A stretch of 64,000 nucleotides of DNA, taken from positions 165,614 through 229,613 of the forward strand of contig SEFT01000007.1 in assembly GCA_004144175.1 (NCBI GenBank), read 5' to 3'. The position numbers and the translations under genes are program-made. Below are positions 7,620-15,270 of the stretch, in pieces. This DNA is from Sphingobacteriales bacterium (lineage in GTDB: Bacteria; Bacteroidota; Bacteroidia; Chitinophagales; Chitinophagaceae). Each line of letters opens with the position of its first letter. The stretch's first letter is position 1. The notes beneath the pieces were generated by a model. The model did no database searches. It was not told the origin of the DNA and saw only the letters and a list, made by a program, of their open reading frames with translations.

Positions 7620-9806
7620 ATGAGAAAAAATTGGCTGCTCTTTGTTCTGGCTACTATTCTTATTTCGCTACAACTGGATGCTACTGCACAACAGCAGCGC
7701 CAGGACAAGTACAGGAATAAAGCAAATGACCCGATAGCAAAGCTCCCGTACTACAAGAAGCTACGTTACGCTGATGATGTGTACCGTAAAGGTGACTATT
7801 TCACAGCTATTGTATATTATCAGCAACTGAAACAGGAACAGGATCGTAATCCGTACCTGATGTATCAGCTTGCCACATGTTACTACATGACGCGTGACTA
7901 CGTGCCTGCTGCAAACCACTATGCAGAAGCATACGCTACCGCACCAAGGCTATATCCTGAAGCTGTGTACTTTCAAGCTATTATGCTGAAGATGCAGGGC
8001 CGTTACGATGATGCTATCGTAGCGTTCAATAAATTCATCGAGGACAACCCGAAGACTTATAAGAAGATGAAGCTTCGTGCTAAACTTCATATCAAGGGTG
8101 CCAACATGGCGATGAACTCGATGAAAAATCCGGAGTCTGTTACTGTGTTAAATGCCGGTCCTAACGTAAACAGTGCTTATACAGAAGCAGCGCCTTATCC
8201 GCTTGGAGACTCTGCGCTTCTGTTCTCTACTATGCGTCAGAACACTCCGGGCGACATCAGCAAAATGAACCGCGACGAGTATATGTCACGTATGATGGTT
8301 TCTGCAAAACAGAAATACACAGACAAGGCTGACTCTTTCCAGTGGGCGCTGAAATTTGACGATGGTAATTTCAACTCTGACAGAGTTCACGTAAGCAATG
8401 GCGTGTTCAGCCCGGGTGGAGATCGTTTCTACTTCACTAAGTGCTCTGAAGAGGATTCGATGAAAGTAGTATGCCGCATCTTTGTTTCTAAATTCGAAAA
8501 ATCTAAATGGGGTGAGCCTCAGCTGGTGCCGGAAGGTGTGAACGAAGAAGGTTCTAATACACAACCTTTCGTAGCCAAGGTTGGTAAGAAAGAAGTACTT
8601 TTTTTCTCATCTAACCGTAAGCTGCAAAGCCGTGGCGGATACGATATCTGGTATTCTGTGATCGATCCTAAGAACCTGACATACCGTCGTCCTCAGAACG
8701 TAGGTAAGCAGATCAATACCGAAGGAAACGAAATGACTCCTTTCTACGACGATAAAGATGGCAAACTGTACTTCTCTTCTGATGGCTGGGAAACATTTGG
8801 TGGTATGGATATCTTCTCGGCAGTAGGTGGCCCGTCTCGTTATACCAACCTGACCAACCTGGGTTATCCGATCAACAGCCCTGCGGACGAAATGTATTTC
8901 ATCAAAGACCGCGTAGGTAAAGGCGATGCTTACATCGTATCAAACCGTATCGGTTCGATAGCGCTGAAGAACCCAACATGTTGCGATGACATCTGGCGTG
9001 TACAGTACGAGCCGGTACTGAAAGTAATAGGTAAAGTTGTAAACAGAAGGACCAATGAGCTGATGAGCGAAGTTGTGGTGAAGATGACAGACCAGACAGG
9101 CGATGCCAGAACATTCGATTCAAAAGACGGTAACTTTGGTTTCAATATGATGCGCGGTAAGGCTTATGTATTTACCGGAGACAAGCAAGGTTTTGCCTCT
9201 ACACGTGCTACTATCAGCACTATGGATGTAAGACGCGAAGACCCGAATGATGAAGCATCGATCACGATCTATATGGATGAGATCACAAACGAATACCGTT
9301 TCCGCGTAAGCAACGTATTCTACGATTTCGATAAAGCAACACTGCGTCCTGAGTCAGTAGCCTCTCTGGATTCTCTGGTAGCTTTCATGAAAGACAATAA
9401 CTCTCTGAGCGTTGAGATCTATTCTTTTGCTGATGCTAAAGGTTCTGATAAATACAACAGATCACTGTCAGAAAAACGTGCTGAGTCAGTAATGGCTTAC
9501 CTGGAAAATGCAGGCATCGAAAGAAGCCGCATGATCACAAAAGGTTTCGGTGAATCAATGCCGGTAGCTGCTAACGACAGGAATGGTAAAGACAATCCCG
9601 TAGGCCGCCAGCTGAACCGTCGTACTGAGTTCCGTATCGTAACAGATGTGCCTACACGCCGTGTACTGTACAACAGCGCTAAGCCAGGCTCGATGGACGA
9701 TCAGGCTAAGAACCTGATGATCGATGAAAACTCAAATGCGGACAGTGAAAGCGATCCTGAATCAGATGCTATATCAAATCCGGGTAGCAGAGTGAATCCA
9801 CAATAA
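7620..9806 (+). CDS. PorE-like OmpA family protein (TPR, PD40 propeller, CRD, OmpA-C)
   Basis: A 728-residue exported protein (signal peptide ending near DATA-QQQ). Visible order: TPR-like helices (about 45-160, YRKGDYFTAIVYYQQL), a WD40/PD40-type propeller (about 190-460, with VLFFSSNR, GGYDIWYS, LYFSSDG and GGMDIFSA blades), a carboxypeptidase-regulatory-like strand domain (about 470-540, KVIGKVVNRRTNELM), and a C-terminal OmpA peptidoglycan-binding domain (about 565-680, NVFYDFDKATLRPES, LSEKRAESVMAYL, NRRTEFRIV). This matches PorE, which anchors the PorKLMNP complexes of T9SS to peptidoglycan, and the porP neighbour supports that role. The last 25 residues are an acidic, Ser-rich tail. 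Exact orthology to PorE versus a PorE-like paralogue is not settled. Confidence 0.85.
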   Translation: MRKNWLLFVLATILISLQLDATAQQQRQDKYRNKANDPIAKLPYYKKLRYADDVYRKGDYFTAIVYYQQLKQEQDRNPYLMYQLATCYYMTRDYVPAANHYAEAYATAPRLYPEAVYFQAIMLKMQGRYDDAIVAFNKFIEDNPKTYKKMKLRAKLHIKGANMAMNSMKNPESVTVLNAGPNVNSAYTEAAPYPLGDSALLFSTMRQNTPGDISKMNRDEYMSRMMVSAKQKYTDKADSFQWALKFDDGNFNSDRVHVSNGVFSPGGDRFYFTKCSEEDSMKVVCRIFVSKFEKSKWGEPQLVPEGVNEEGSNTQPFVAKVGKKEVLFFSSNRKLQSRGGYDIWYSVIDPKNLTYRRPQNVGKQINTEGNEMTPFYDDKDGKLYFSSDGWETFGGMDIFSAVGGPSRYTNLTNLGYPINSPADEMYFIKDRVGKGDAYIVSNRIGSIALKNPTCCDDIWRVQYEPVLKVIGKVVNRRTNELMSEVVVKMTDQTGDARTFDSKDGNFGFNMMRGKAYVFTGDKQGFASTRATISTMDVRREDPNDEASITIYMDEITNEYRFRVSNVFYDFDKATLRPESVASLDSLVAFMKDNNSLSVEIYSFADAKGSDKYNRSLSEKRAESVMAYLENAGIERSRMITKGFGESMPVAANDRNGKDNPVGRQLNRRTEFRIVTDVPTRRVLYNSAKPGSMDDQAKNLMIDENSNADSESDPESDAISNPGSRVNPQ

Positions 9807-9829
9807 GAGATCATAACAGACAATTATAG

Positions 9830-9854
9830 AAAGACCGCACAGTGTGCGGTCTTT
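9830..9854 (+). terminator. Terminator after the PorE-like gene
   Basis: Perfect 11-bp stem AAAGACCGCAC / GTGCGGTCTTT with loop AGT and a following T run, 23 bp downstream of the stop. Confidence 0.9.
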
Positions 9855-9878
9855 TCGTTTTTAAGTAGAAGCAACAGT

Positions 9879-10697
9879 ATGGAATACAGGCAGGTAACAT
9901 TTAGCCCCACAGACGAGTCTCTTAATGCAATTTTGATAGCAGAGCTGGCAGAAGAGTCGTTTGAGGGGTTTGAAGAGCAGGAAAGCGCATTGATCGCGTT
10001 TATAGACGAGGGACAGTATAAGGAAGATGTGGTAGCAGCAATAGCTTTGCAGCATGAGTTGCAATATGAAGTGAAGAACATACCCCAGCAAAACTGGAAT
10101 GCCGAATGGGAAGCGAATTTTCAGCCCGTCGTGGTTCAGGATTTCTGCACTATCCGGGCCGATTTTCATCAGCTGGATATCCGTACACCATATGAGATCA
10201 TCATCACGCCGAAGATGTCATTTGGTACGGGGCATCACTCCACCACGCAGCTGATGATACAAATGATGAAAGACCTGCCACTGGATGGCGCGAAAGTGCT
10301 CGACTTCGGTACGGGCACTGGTATACTGGCCATACTGGCCGAAAAGCTGGGTGCAGCTGAAGTGACAGCCATAGACAACGATGAATGGTCCTATACCAAC
10401 ACCGAGGAAAACATTGAACGTAATAATGCATCAACAATACAGGTGCAGCTAGGCTCACTGGAGATTGTAGCAGGGCAGCAGTATGACATCATCCTAGCTA
10501 ACATCAACCGACATATACTGCTTGCCTATATGCAGCAGCTACAGCAGGCGGTAAGCGCAGGTGGCAAGGTACTTATGAGTGGACTACTGACGGAAGACCG
10601 CGAAATAATAGTGCAGGCAGCTGGTGATGCAGGTTTGAAGCTGGAAAGTGAGGATATGCTGAACAACTGGATCACGCTACTGTTTTTAAAGCTTTGA
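9879..10697 (+). CDS. prmA: Ribosomal protein L11 methyltransferase
   Basis: A 272-residue S-adenosylmethionine-dependent enzyme that methylates ribosomal protein L11. The N-terminal substrate-recognition domain (residues 1-110) ends in NAEWEANFQPV, the family's linker motif. The Rossmann domain shows FGTGHHSTTQLM, the SAM-binding loop VLDFGTGTGILAILA (near residue 140), the acidic VTAIDNDEWS, and the LANINRHILL motif in the position of the catalytic-region (N/D)-I-N found in PrmA. The protein is slightly shorter than the enterobacterial form, as usual in Bacteroidota. It starts 25 bp after the preceding terminator, with no close consensus promoter. Confidence 0.95.
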   Translation: MEYRQVTFSPTDESLNAILIAELAEESFEGFEEQESALIAFIDEGQYKEDVVAAIALQHELQYEVKNIPQQNWNAEWEANFQPVVVQDFCTIRADFHQLDIRTPYEIIITPKMSFGTGHHSTTQLMIQMMKDLPLDGAKVLDFGTGTGILAILAEKLGAAEVTAIDNDEWSYTNTEENIERNNASTIQVQLGSLEIVAGQQYDIILANINRHILLAYMQQLQQAVSAGGKVLMSGLLTEDREIIVQAAGDAGLKLESEDMLNNWITLLFLKL

Positions 10698-10757
10698 GTG
10701 TTATAGTATTATGTTATATTAGCATAGAGTTTATTAGGTTATACGGTCGCGAAGGGT

Positions 10758-10765
10758 TATTTTTG
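10758..10765 (+). promoter_or_regulatory. Candidate -7 box for plsY
   Basis: TATTTTTG fits TAnnTTTG. The -33 element is poor (TTTA at 10730-10733, spacer 24). A start near 10771 would give a leader of about 22 nt. Confidence 0.4.
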
Positions 10766-10793
10766 TCCACTTTCATTAGCAGTTTATTATATA

Positions 10794-11435
10794 ATGGGTA
10801 TTGCAATATTAATTATTCTGGCTTACTTGATCGGTTCCATACCTACTGCCGTATGGGTAAGCAAAAAGGTATATGGTATTGATATCCGTGAACACGGAAG
10901 CGGTAATGCAGGTGCCACCAATACCTTTCGCATACTGGGCAGCAAGGCCGGATCGGCCGTGATGGTAGTAGATATGCTGAAGGGTTTTCTCGCAGTAAAG
11001 CTCTCCATACTTTCGGCCTATGCCTGGACGAGCGAACCGTTTGTGAACCTGCAGGTTGGCTTAGGACTGGCAGCGGTGGTGGGGCACATCTTCCCCATAT
11101 GGGCCGACTTCCGCGGAGGTAAAGGTATTGCTACACTGTTCGGTATGATACTCGGCATACAGCCGCTGGTGGCAGTTAGCCTGGTGGGCGTATTCCTGCT
11201 TATGCTGTTTCTTACCCGCTATGTATCGCTTAGCTCCATCAGTGCCAGTATAGCATTCCCGTTGTTGATCCTGTTTATCTTCCGCGAGCCCGAGCTGAGC
11301 TATCAGCTTTTTGCCATAGCTACGGCATGCCTCGTTGTGCTTACACATCACAAGAATATCAACCGTTTAGTGAACGGTAACGAAAGCAAAGTGCCTCTTT
11401 TCCGCAAGCGCAAACAGCGCAGCAGCGAGGACTAA
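10794..11435 (+). CDS. plsY: Glycerol-3-phosphate acyltransferase PlsY
   Basis: A 213-residue integral inner-membrane enzyme that transfers an acyl group from acyl phosphate to glycerol-3-phosphate, the first step of phospholipid synthesis. Family motifs are intact: LIGSIPTAVWVSK at the first membrane helix, HGSGNAGATNTFR (about 33-46), and FRGGKGIAT in the second cytoplasmic loop, with VGHIFPIWADF before it. Five hydrophobic helices are visible, and the tail is basic (RKRKQR). PlsX, the usual supplier of acyl phosphate, is not in this window. The longer frame beginning at 10694 is in a different phase and is not real. Confidence 0.95.
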   Translation: MGIAILIILAYLIGSIPTAVWVSKKVYGIDIREHGSGNAGATNTFRILGSKAGSAVMVVDMLKGFLAVKLSILSAYAWTSEPFVNLQVGLGLAAVVGHIFPIWADFRGGKGIATLFGMILGIQPLVAVSLVGVFLLMLFLTRYVSLSSISASIAFPLLILFIFREPELSYQLFAIATACLVVLTHHKNINRLVNGNESKVPLFRKRKQRSSED

Positions 11436-11488
11436 TTGCAGATGTTGGTACAAAACTTGTCTTCCTGATTTGTAAAAACGACTACAAA

Positions 11489-12292
11489 ATGAAGAAAGTA
11501 TTGTATGCACTCTCCTTTTTTGTTGCATCCTACACATTATACTCCTGCTACAGCAATCCTGTAACAGGCCGCCGCACCATCAATCTTGTTGACGAAACAT
11601 CGATGAGGCAGATGGCTTCTACCGAGTACCGGAGTTTCCTGTCTACGAACAGGCCCGTGTCGGGCACACGCGATGCCGAAATGGTACAACGCGTGGGCAG
11701 CCGCATAGCTAATGCGGTAAATGCCTACCTGGCCAGCAAAGGACAGAGCAGCCTCGTAAGCGGCTATCAGTGGGAATTCAACCTCGTGAATAGCAACCAG
11801 GCCAATGCATGGTGTATGCCGGGCGGTAAGGTGGCTGTATACACGGGCATCATGCCAATAGCGCAGAACGAGGCGGGCGTAGCCGTGATAATGGGCCACG
11901 AGATAGCCCACGCCATAGCACAGCACAGCAACGAGCGTATGAGCCAGCAAATGGCAGCGCAAGGCATAGGCGAGGCGCTAAACGTAGCTATGTCTACCAA
12001 ATCGTCAGCTACACAGCAGGTATTTGGTAGCCTCTTCGGTGTAGGTGCACAGGTAAAGCTGTTGCAATATGGCCGCAACCAGGAGAGTGAAGCTGACCAA
12101 ATGGGTCTTATCTTTATGGCGATGGCCGGGTATAATCCTAACGAGGCGATCAACTTTTGGCAGCGTATGTCGGCACAGGCAAGTGGCAGCAAACCGCCCG
12201 AGTTCCTGAGCACGCACCCGAGCGATGCACGCCGCATAAGCCAGATAAAAGGTTGGATACCGTCGGCTATGCAGCATTACAAACCACAATAG
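11489..12292 (+). CDS. M48 family metallopeptidase lipoprotein
   Basis: A 267-residue zinc protease of the periplasm or outer membrane. A lipoprotein signal peptide ends LYSC at Cys20, followed by SNPVTGRRTINLV, the family's typical mature start. The active-site motif is HEIAH at residues 137-141, with the third-ligand region ESEAD at 199-203. GGKVAVYTGI and the late THPSDARRI motif are also typical. Homologues such as the LoiP and BepA group act in envelope protein quality control, and a similar role is inferred here. The next gene begins 2 bp after the stop, and a terminator-like hairpin lies just inside that next gene. Confidence 0.9.
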   Translation: MKKVLYALSFFVASYTLYSCYSNPVTGRRTINLVDETSMRQMASTEYRSFLSTNRPVSGTRDAEMVQRVGSRIANAVNAYLASKGQSSLVSGYQWEFNLVNSNQANAWCMPGGKVAVYTGIMPIAQNEAGVAVIMGHEIAHAIAQHSNERMSQQMAAQGIGEALNVAMSTKSSATQQVFGSLFGVGAQVKLLQYGRNQESEADQMGLIFMAMAGYNPNEAINFWQRMSAQASGSKPPEFLSTHPSDARRISQIKGWIPSAMQHYKPQ

Positions 12293-12294
12293 TA

Positions 12295-12951
12295 TTGTAT
12301 CAGGCACCGCTTTATAAACGAATACTGAGTTACATTATTCCGGTACGTATCCGGGAGGGTTCCAGTGAAGACAATCCTTCACTGGAACTTTTTTTATTCA
12401 GGGGCGATTATCAGCTGGCTACGCCTGATGCCGTATATTCGGATGGCAGGCGATACCGCCCGCTGGTAGCTGCTTTCCGGGAAATAAAGGACGACTTTCC
12501 GGGAGTGAAAAAAGTATTGCTGCTGGGTACAGGGCTGGGCAGCGGGGTTGAGATACTCAGGGGCAAGGGTTACTATCCCGAGTTTGTGTTGGTAGAGAAA
12601 GACAGCACCATACTAAGCTGGGCGATAGAACTACTTACATTGGATAAGCGGCAACAAGCCATTCGAACGGTATGCGCTGATGCCAAAGACTACATGGATA
12701 GTAACAGCGAAGTTTTTGACCTGGTGGTGGTAGATATATTCAACAGCCGCGTAGTGCCCGAGTTTGTGACCGGTACCGACTTCCTGAAAAATTGCCGCCG
12801 GAGCATGGGCCCCGGCGGAAAGCTTATCTTAAATTATATCATCAATAACGAAAAGGAGTGGGACGGAATGCTTGCCCGTTTCCGTTCTGTCTTTGCCAGC
12901 TACGATATTGTAAGCTTCGGCATCAACCGCGTGATCATTGCTAGAGCTTAG
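12295..12951 (+). CDS. Spermidine-synthase-like methyltransferase-fold protein
   Basis: About 218 residues with the spermidine/spermine synthase Rossmann fold: VLLLGTGLGSGVEIL (nucleotide-binding loop), VLVEKDSTILSW, VCADAKDYM, and FDLVVVDIFN with the Asp in the catalytic region. The polyamine-synthase tetramerisation domain is short, so this may be a relative with a different substrate. The reading frame continues upstream into the M48 gene, but that overlap is out of frame with a well-conserved coding sequence. I place the start at TTG 12295, 2 bp after the M48 stop; no ATG exists before the conserved KRILSYIIPV segment. A perfect hairpin plus T run lies at codons 22-34. The 3' end overlaps oxyR by 11 bp tail to tail. 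Confidence 0.7.
   Translation: MYQAPLYKRILSYIIPVRIREGSSEDNPSLELFLFRGDYQLATPDAVYSDGRRYRPLVAAFREIKDDFPGVKKVLLLGTGLGSGVEILRGKGYYPEFVLVEKDSTILSWAIELLTLDKRQQAIRTVCADAKDYMDSNSEVFDLVVVDIFNSRVVPEFVTGTDFLKNCRRSMGPGGKLILNYIINNEKEWDGMLARFRSVFASYDIVSFGINRVIIARA
12359..12395 (+). terminator. Terminator-like hairpin inside a coding sequence
   Basis: Perfect 12-bp stem GTTCCAGTGAAG / CTTCACTGGAAC, 6-nt loop, then seven T. It sits 67 bp past the M48 stop but within the first 35 codons of the next open frame, whose peptide is conserved in that family. It may end most M48 transcripts or attenuate the second gene. Confidence 0.7.
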
Positions 12952-13897
12952 CAGTCTGTATACGCAGTACCTTCCTGTTCTTCTTCTGCACACGCATCTT
13001 CTCCGGCACTAGTGTCAGTATCTCATCCATCAGGCTTTGCAGCAGCGTCAGGCGTACGAAGTAGTCGTTTGTTATCAGGCTCACCTCGCGTACCGGCTCG
13101 GGGTCTTCAAAATACCTTACCCTGTCTTGCTGGTCTTCATTGAAATCAAGCGTTGCCAGTTCGGGCAGTACGGTAAGGCCCTTGTTACGATCTACCATCT
13201 TGCGCAGCATCTCTACATTGCTCGACTCGTAGCGGTACGGGCGCTCTGCCTGTATGCGTTGCACATGCTCGCTGCACAGGTTGATGATCTGGTTGCGCAT
13301 GCAATGGCCTTCATTCAGCATCCATATACGCTCCAGATGTACATCGTCCGGCGATATCAGGCGTTTCTTCAGCGCAGGCTCATCTTCGGAGAAGTAGGCC
13401 ACGAACGGCTCATAAAACAGCGGATATTCTTTGATTCCGTTTCTTTCCAGCGGAGTGCTTACCAGTGCGGCATCTATCTCATTATTGCCCAGTGCCTTGA
13501 TGATGTCGTCGGTCTCCATTTCGTTTACCTGTAGCTTCACATCAGGATACTTACCTGAATAGCTTTCCAGTAAGCCCGGTAATATATACGGCGCAATAGT
13601 TGGAATGACGGCAAACTTAAATACGCCGCTGAGGCTATTCTGTTGCTTCTGTATCAGTTCGTGTACCTTCTCTATTTCCGACAGGGCTATTCTTGCCTGC
13701 TCTACTATATCTACACCCATAGCAGTAATGGCAATGGGGTGCTTGTTGCGGTCAAACAGCTTGATTCCCAGTTCTTCCTCCAGCTTCTGTATCTGCATGC
13801 TGAGTGTAGGTTGGGTCACAAAACATTTTTCGGCAGCGGCTACAAAGCTTTTGTAGGTAGCTACGGCCACTACATATTCTAGTTGTGTTATGGTCAT
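12941..13897 (-). CDS. oxyR: OxyR-type LysR family peroxide regulator
   Basis: A 318-residue LysR-type transcription factor. The N-terminal winged helix-turn-helix reads MTITQLEYVVAVATYKSF and VTQPTLSMQIQKLEEELG, followed by a linker helix and a two-lobe sensor domain. The two redox cysteines of OxyR are present: with the start at ATG 13897 they are Cys199 and Cys208 in GHCMRNQIINLC, at the same numbers as in E. coli. Hydrogen peroxide should therefore form a disulfide and switch on peroxide-defence genes. A TTG-initiated start eight codons upstream is less likely. No catalase or peroxidase lies beside it, so its targets are elsewhere. Confidence 0.93.
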   Translation of the reverse strand: MTITQLEYVVAVATYKSFVAAAEKCFVTQPTLSMQIQKLEEELGIKLFDRNKHPIAITAMGVDIVEQARIALSEIEKVHELIQKQQNSLSGVFKFAVIPTIAPYILPGLLESYSGKYPDVKLQVNEMETDDIIKALGNNEIDAALVSTPLERNGIKEYPLFYEPFVAYFSEDEPALKKRLISPDDVHLERIWMLNEGHCMRNQIINLCSEHVQRIQAERPYRYESSNVEMLRKMVDRNKGLTVLPELATLDFNEDQQDRVRYFEDPEPVREVSLITNDYFVRLTLLQSLMDEILTLVPEKMRVQKKNRKVLRIQTAKL

Positions 13898-14029
13898 ATA
13901 AGGCCTTATTATACCATACAAACGTACAGCATAAAGTTGACAAAGGGTAGAGGGATGCGGTGCAAGCGGAAGACTTTAACAACATGCCCCCGGAATACTG
14001 CATCTAAAAGCCCTGCATGTTAAAATGCA

Positions 14030-14037
14030 TACATTTG
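14030..14037 (+). promoter_or_regulatory. -7 box for the DUF3052-like gene
   Basis: TACATTTG is an exact TAnnTTTG match. Transcription from about 14043 would leave the ATG at 14025 outside the message, so translation should start at ATG 14058. No clear -33 TTG was found. Confidence 0.5.
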
Positions 14038-14057
14038 CAGCGCAAAATTCCGCCGGC

Positions 14058-14483
14058 ATGAGTATACCTGCCAAACTGAAACTGAAAGACGATGCGCCAC
14101 TATGGCTTATCAACGCACCCGATCAGGTAGCGAAGCTTTTTACGGCTTTTGATAGCAAGACGACGCTACCCAAAAAGCAAGCTGTAGCGCAGGTAATACT
14201 GTTTGCTGCTGATAAGGCCGGCCTGGAGCAACATTTTACAGGCATAGAGGGCAAACTGCTGCCCGATGCGCTGCTGTGGTTAGCATATCCTAAAAAGAGC
14301 GGCAAGATCAAGTCGGACATGACAAGAGATGCCGGCTGGGATGTCGTCTTTGCGGCAGGCTATGAGCCTGTGATGCAGATAGCGATAGACGAAGATTGGT
14401 CGGCACTGCGTTTCCGTCCATCGGGTGACATTAAGGATAGATACGGGACATACCTATGGAGCAGCGGCAGGCAGAGGGGATAG
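14058..14483 (+). CDS. DUF3052-like protein
   Basis: A 141-residue soluble protein of unknown function. The core LLWLAYPKKSGKIKSDMTRD, then GWD, then QIAIDEDWSALRFRP, resembles the DUF3052 family, in which a similar 'YPK...RDxGWD...WSALRFRP' pattern recurs. The first half (LWLINAPDQVAKLF, LPKKQAVAQVILFAAD) looks like an alpha/beta fold. There is no signal peptide or membrane helix. The 3' end overlaps the next gene by 28 bp and both belong to one apparent operon with the thioesterase. Biochemical activity is unknown. Confidence 0.7.
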   Translation: MSIPAKLKLKDDAPLWLINAPDQVAKLFTAFDSKTTLPKKQAVAQVILFAADKAGLEQHFTGIEGKLLPDALLWLAYPKKSGKIKSDMTRDAGWDVVFAAGYEPVMQIAIDEDWSALRFRPSGDIKDRYGTYLWSSGRQRG

Positions 14484-14707
14484 ATTACGTGAACAAAACT
14501 ACAACACTGCCGGCTGATGTGCTGAAGGCTATGAAGCCACATCAGGGGCTCAATAAAGTCTTTGAATCAATGACATTTTCGCACCGTAAAGAATACCTGC
14601 TGGAGGTAGTAAGCGCTAAGAAACCCGAGACCAGGGAGCGCCGCATAAACAAGATGATAGAAAAGCTGCTGACTTACAGAGCGGAAAAAGAAAATAAAAA
14701 CAAATAA
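14456..14707 (+). CDS. YdeI/OmpD-associated (OmdA) domain protein
   Basis: An 83-residue protein consisting of a single C-terminal OmdA-type domain: LPADVLKAM, then GLNKVFESMTFSHRKEYL, then KKPETRERRINKMIEKL. This domain is usually the second half of larger YdeI-like proteins (often after a DUF1905 module); here it follows a DUF3052-like gene with a 28-bp overlap from ATG 14456. GTG 14489, 5 bp after the upstream stop, is an alternative start that avoids the overlap. The function is not established; related proteins have been linked to bacteriocin or peptide resistance, which I cannot confirm here. The thioesterase gene begins 1 bp after its stop. Confidence 0.75.
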   Translation: MEQRQAEGIDYVNKTTTLPADVLKAMKPHQGLNKVFESMTFSHRKEYLLEVVSAKKPETRERRINKMIEKLLTYRAEKENKNK

Positions 14708-14708
14708 G

Positions 14709-15191
14709 ATGAGCTATAAAGAAGTACCATCAGGATCGGTATTGCAGTACATAAAAGAACATTTTGAGGGCAGGGTGGTAACCGACTCCAGATCGCCGGC
14801 GGGCAACTGGCTGCAGTTTACGCTGGAAAGTATAGAGAAAGGCAAAGCTACCATATCGCTGGAGGTGCGTCATGACATGACCAACCCCTATGGCAATATA
14901 CATGGCGGTATGATGTCGCTGCTGATAGACGAAGTAATAGGCTGGGGTGTACTGAGCCTCGATACCGACAACTTCTATACCTCGCTCAACCTGAATGTTG
15001 ACTTCCTGTATGCCATACCTGAAGGGCAGCGTTTGCGCGCTACGTCGGAGGTAATAAGGGCAGGTAAAAAGATCATTCATATGGAGTGCAAAGTGTACGA
15101 TATGCAGGAACGCCTACTGGCCAAAGCTACCAGCAATTTGATAGCTACCGGCATGCGGCCTACAGATGGCACATCGAGAGTGGCTAACTAG
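14709..15191 (+). CDS. PaaI-type hotdog-fold thioesterase
   Basis: A 160-residue enzyme of the hotdog superfamily, expected to hydrolyse an acyl-CoA thioester in the cytoplasm. The family signature NPYGNIHGGMMSLLIDEVIG is present, with HGG at the catalytic helix and Asp downstream, followed by the SLNLNVDFLYAIPEGQRLR strand pair and VIRAGKKIIHMECKVYD. Length matches the PaaI/YiiD-like group. It lies 1 bp after the OmdA-domain gene and is the last gene of this small operon before a strong bidirectional terminator. The acyl substrate cannot be deduced. Confidence 0.88.
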   Translation: MSYKEVPSGSVLQYIKEHFEGRVVTDSRSPAGNWLQFTLESIEKGKATISLEVRHDMTNPYGNIHGGMMSLLIDEVIGWGVLSLDTDNFYTSLNLNVDFLYAIPEGQRLRATSEVIRAGKKIIHMECKVYDMQERLLAKATSNLIATGMRPTDGTSRVAN

Positions 15192-15220
15192 CTAGTAAGT
15201 AAATAACTTAATAACAATAA

Positions 15221-15243
15221 AAAGGGGGCGATGCGCCCCCTTT
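15221..15243. terminator. Bidirectional terminator
   Basis: Perfect 10-bp stem AAAGGGGGCG / CGCCCCCTTT with loop ATG between convergent genes. A/T flanks serve both directions. Confidence 0.9.
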
Positions 15244-15270
15244 CTTTATAAACTATTTTTCCGGTTAAGG

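Noticed and set aside
12157..12294. Upstream extension of the spermidine-synthase-like frame
   Set aside because: Overlaps the M48 gene out of frame for 136 bp and adds residues not like the family; chance open frame.
12941..13897. LysR gene as a novel regulator
   Set aside because: Cys199 and Cys208 at the exact OxyR positions make it an ordinary peroxide regulator.
14025..14057. ATG 14025 as start of the DUF3052-like gene
   Set aside because: Codons 2-5 are the -7 box itself, so the transcript would begin after this ATG.
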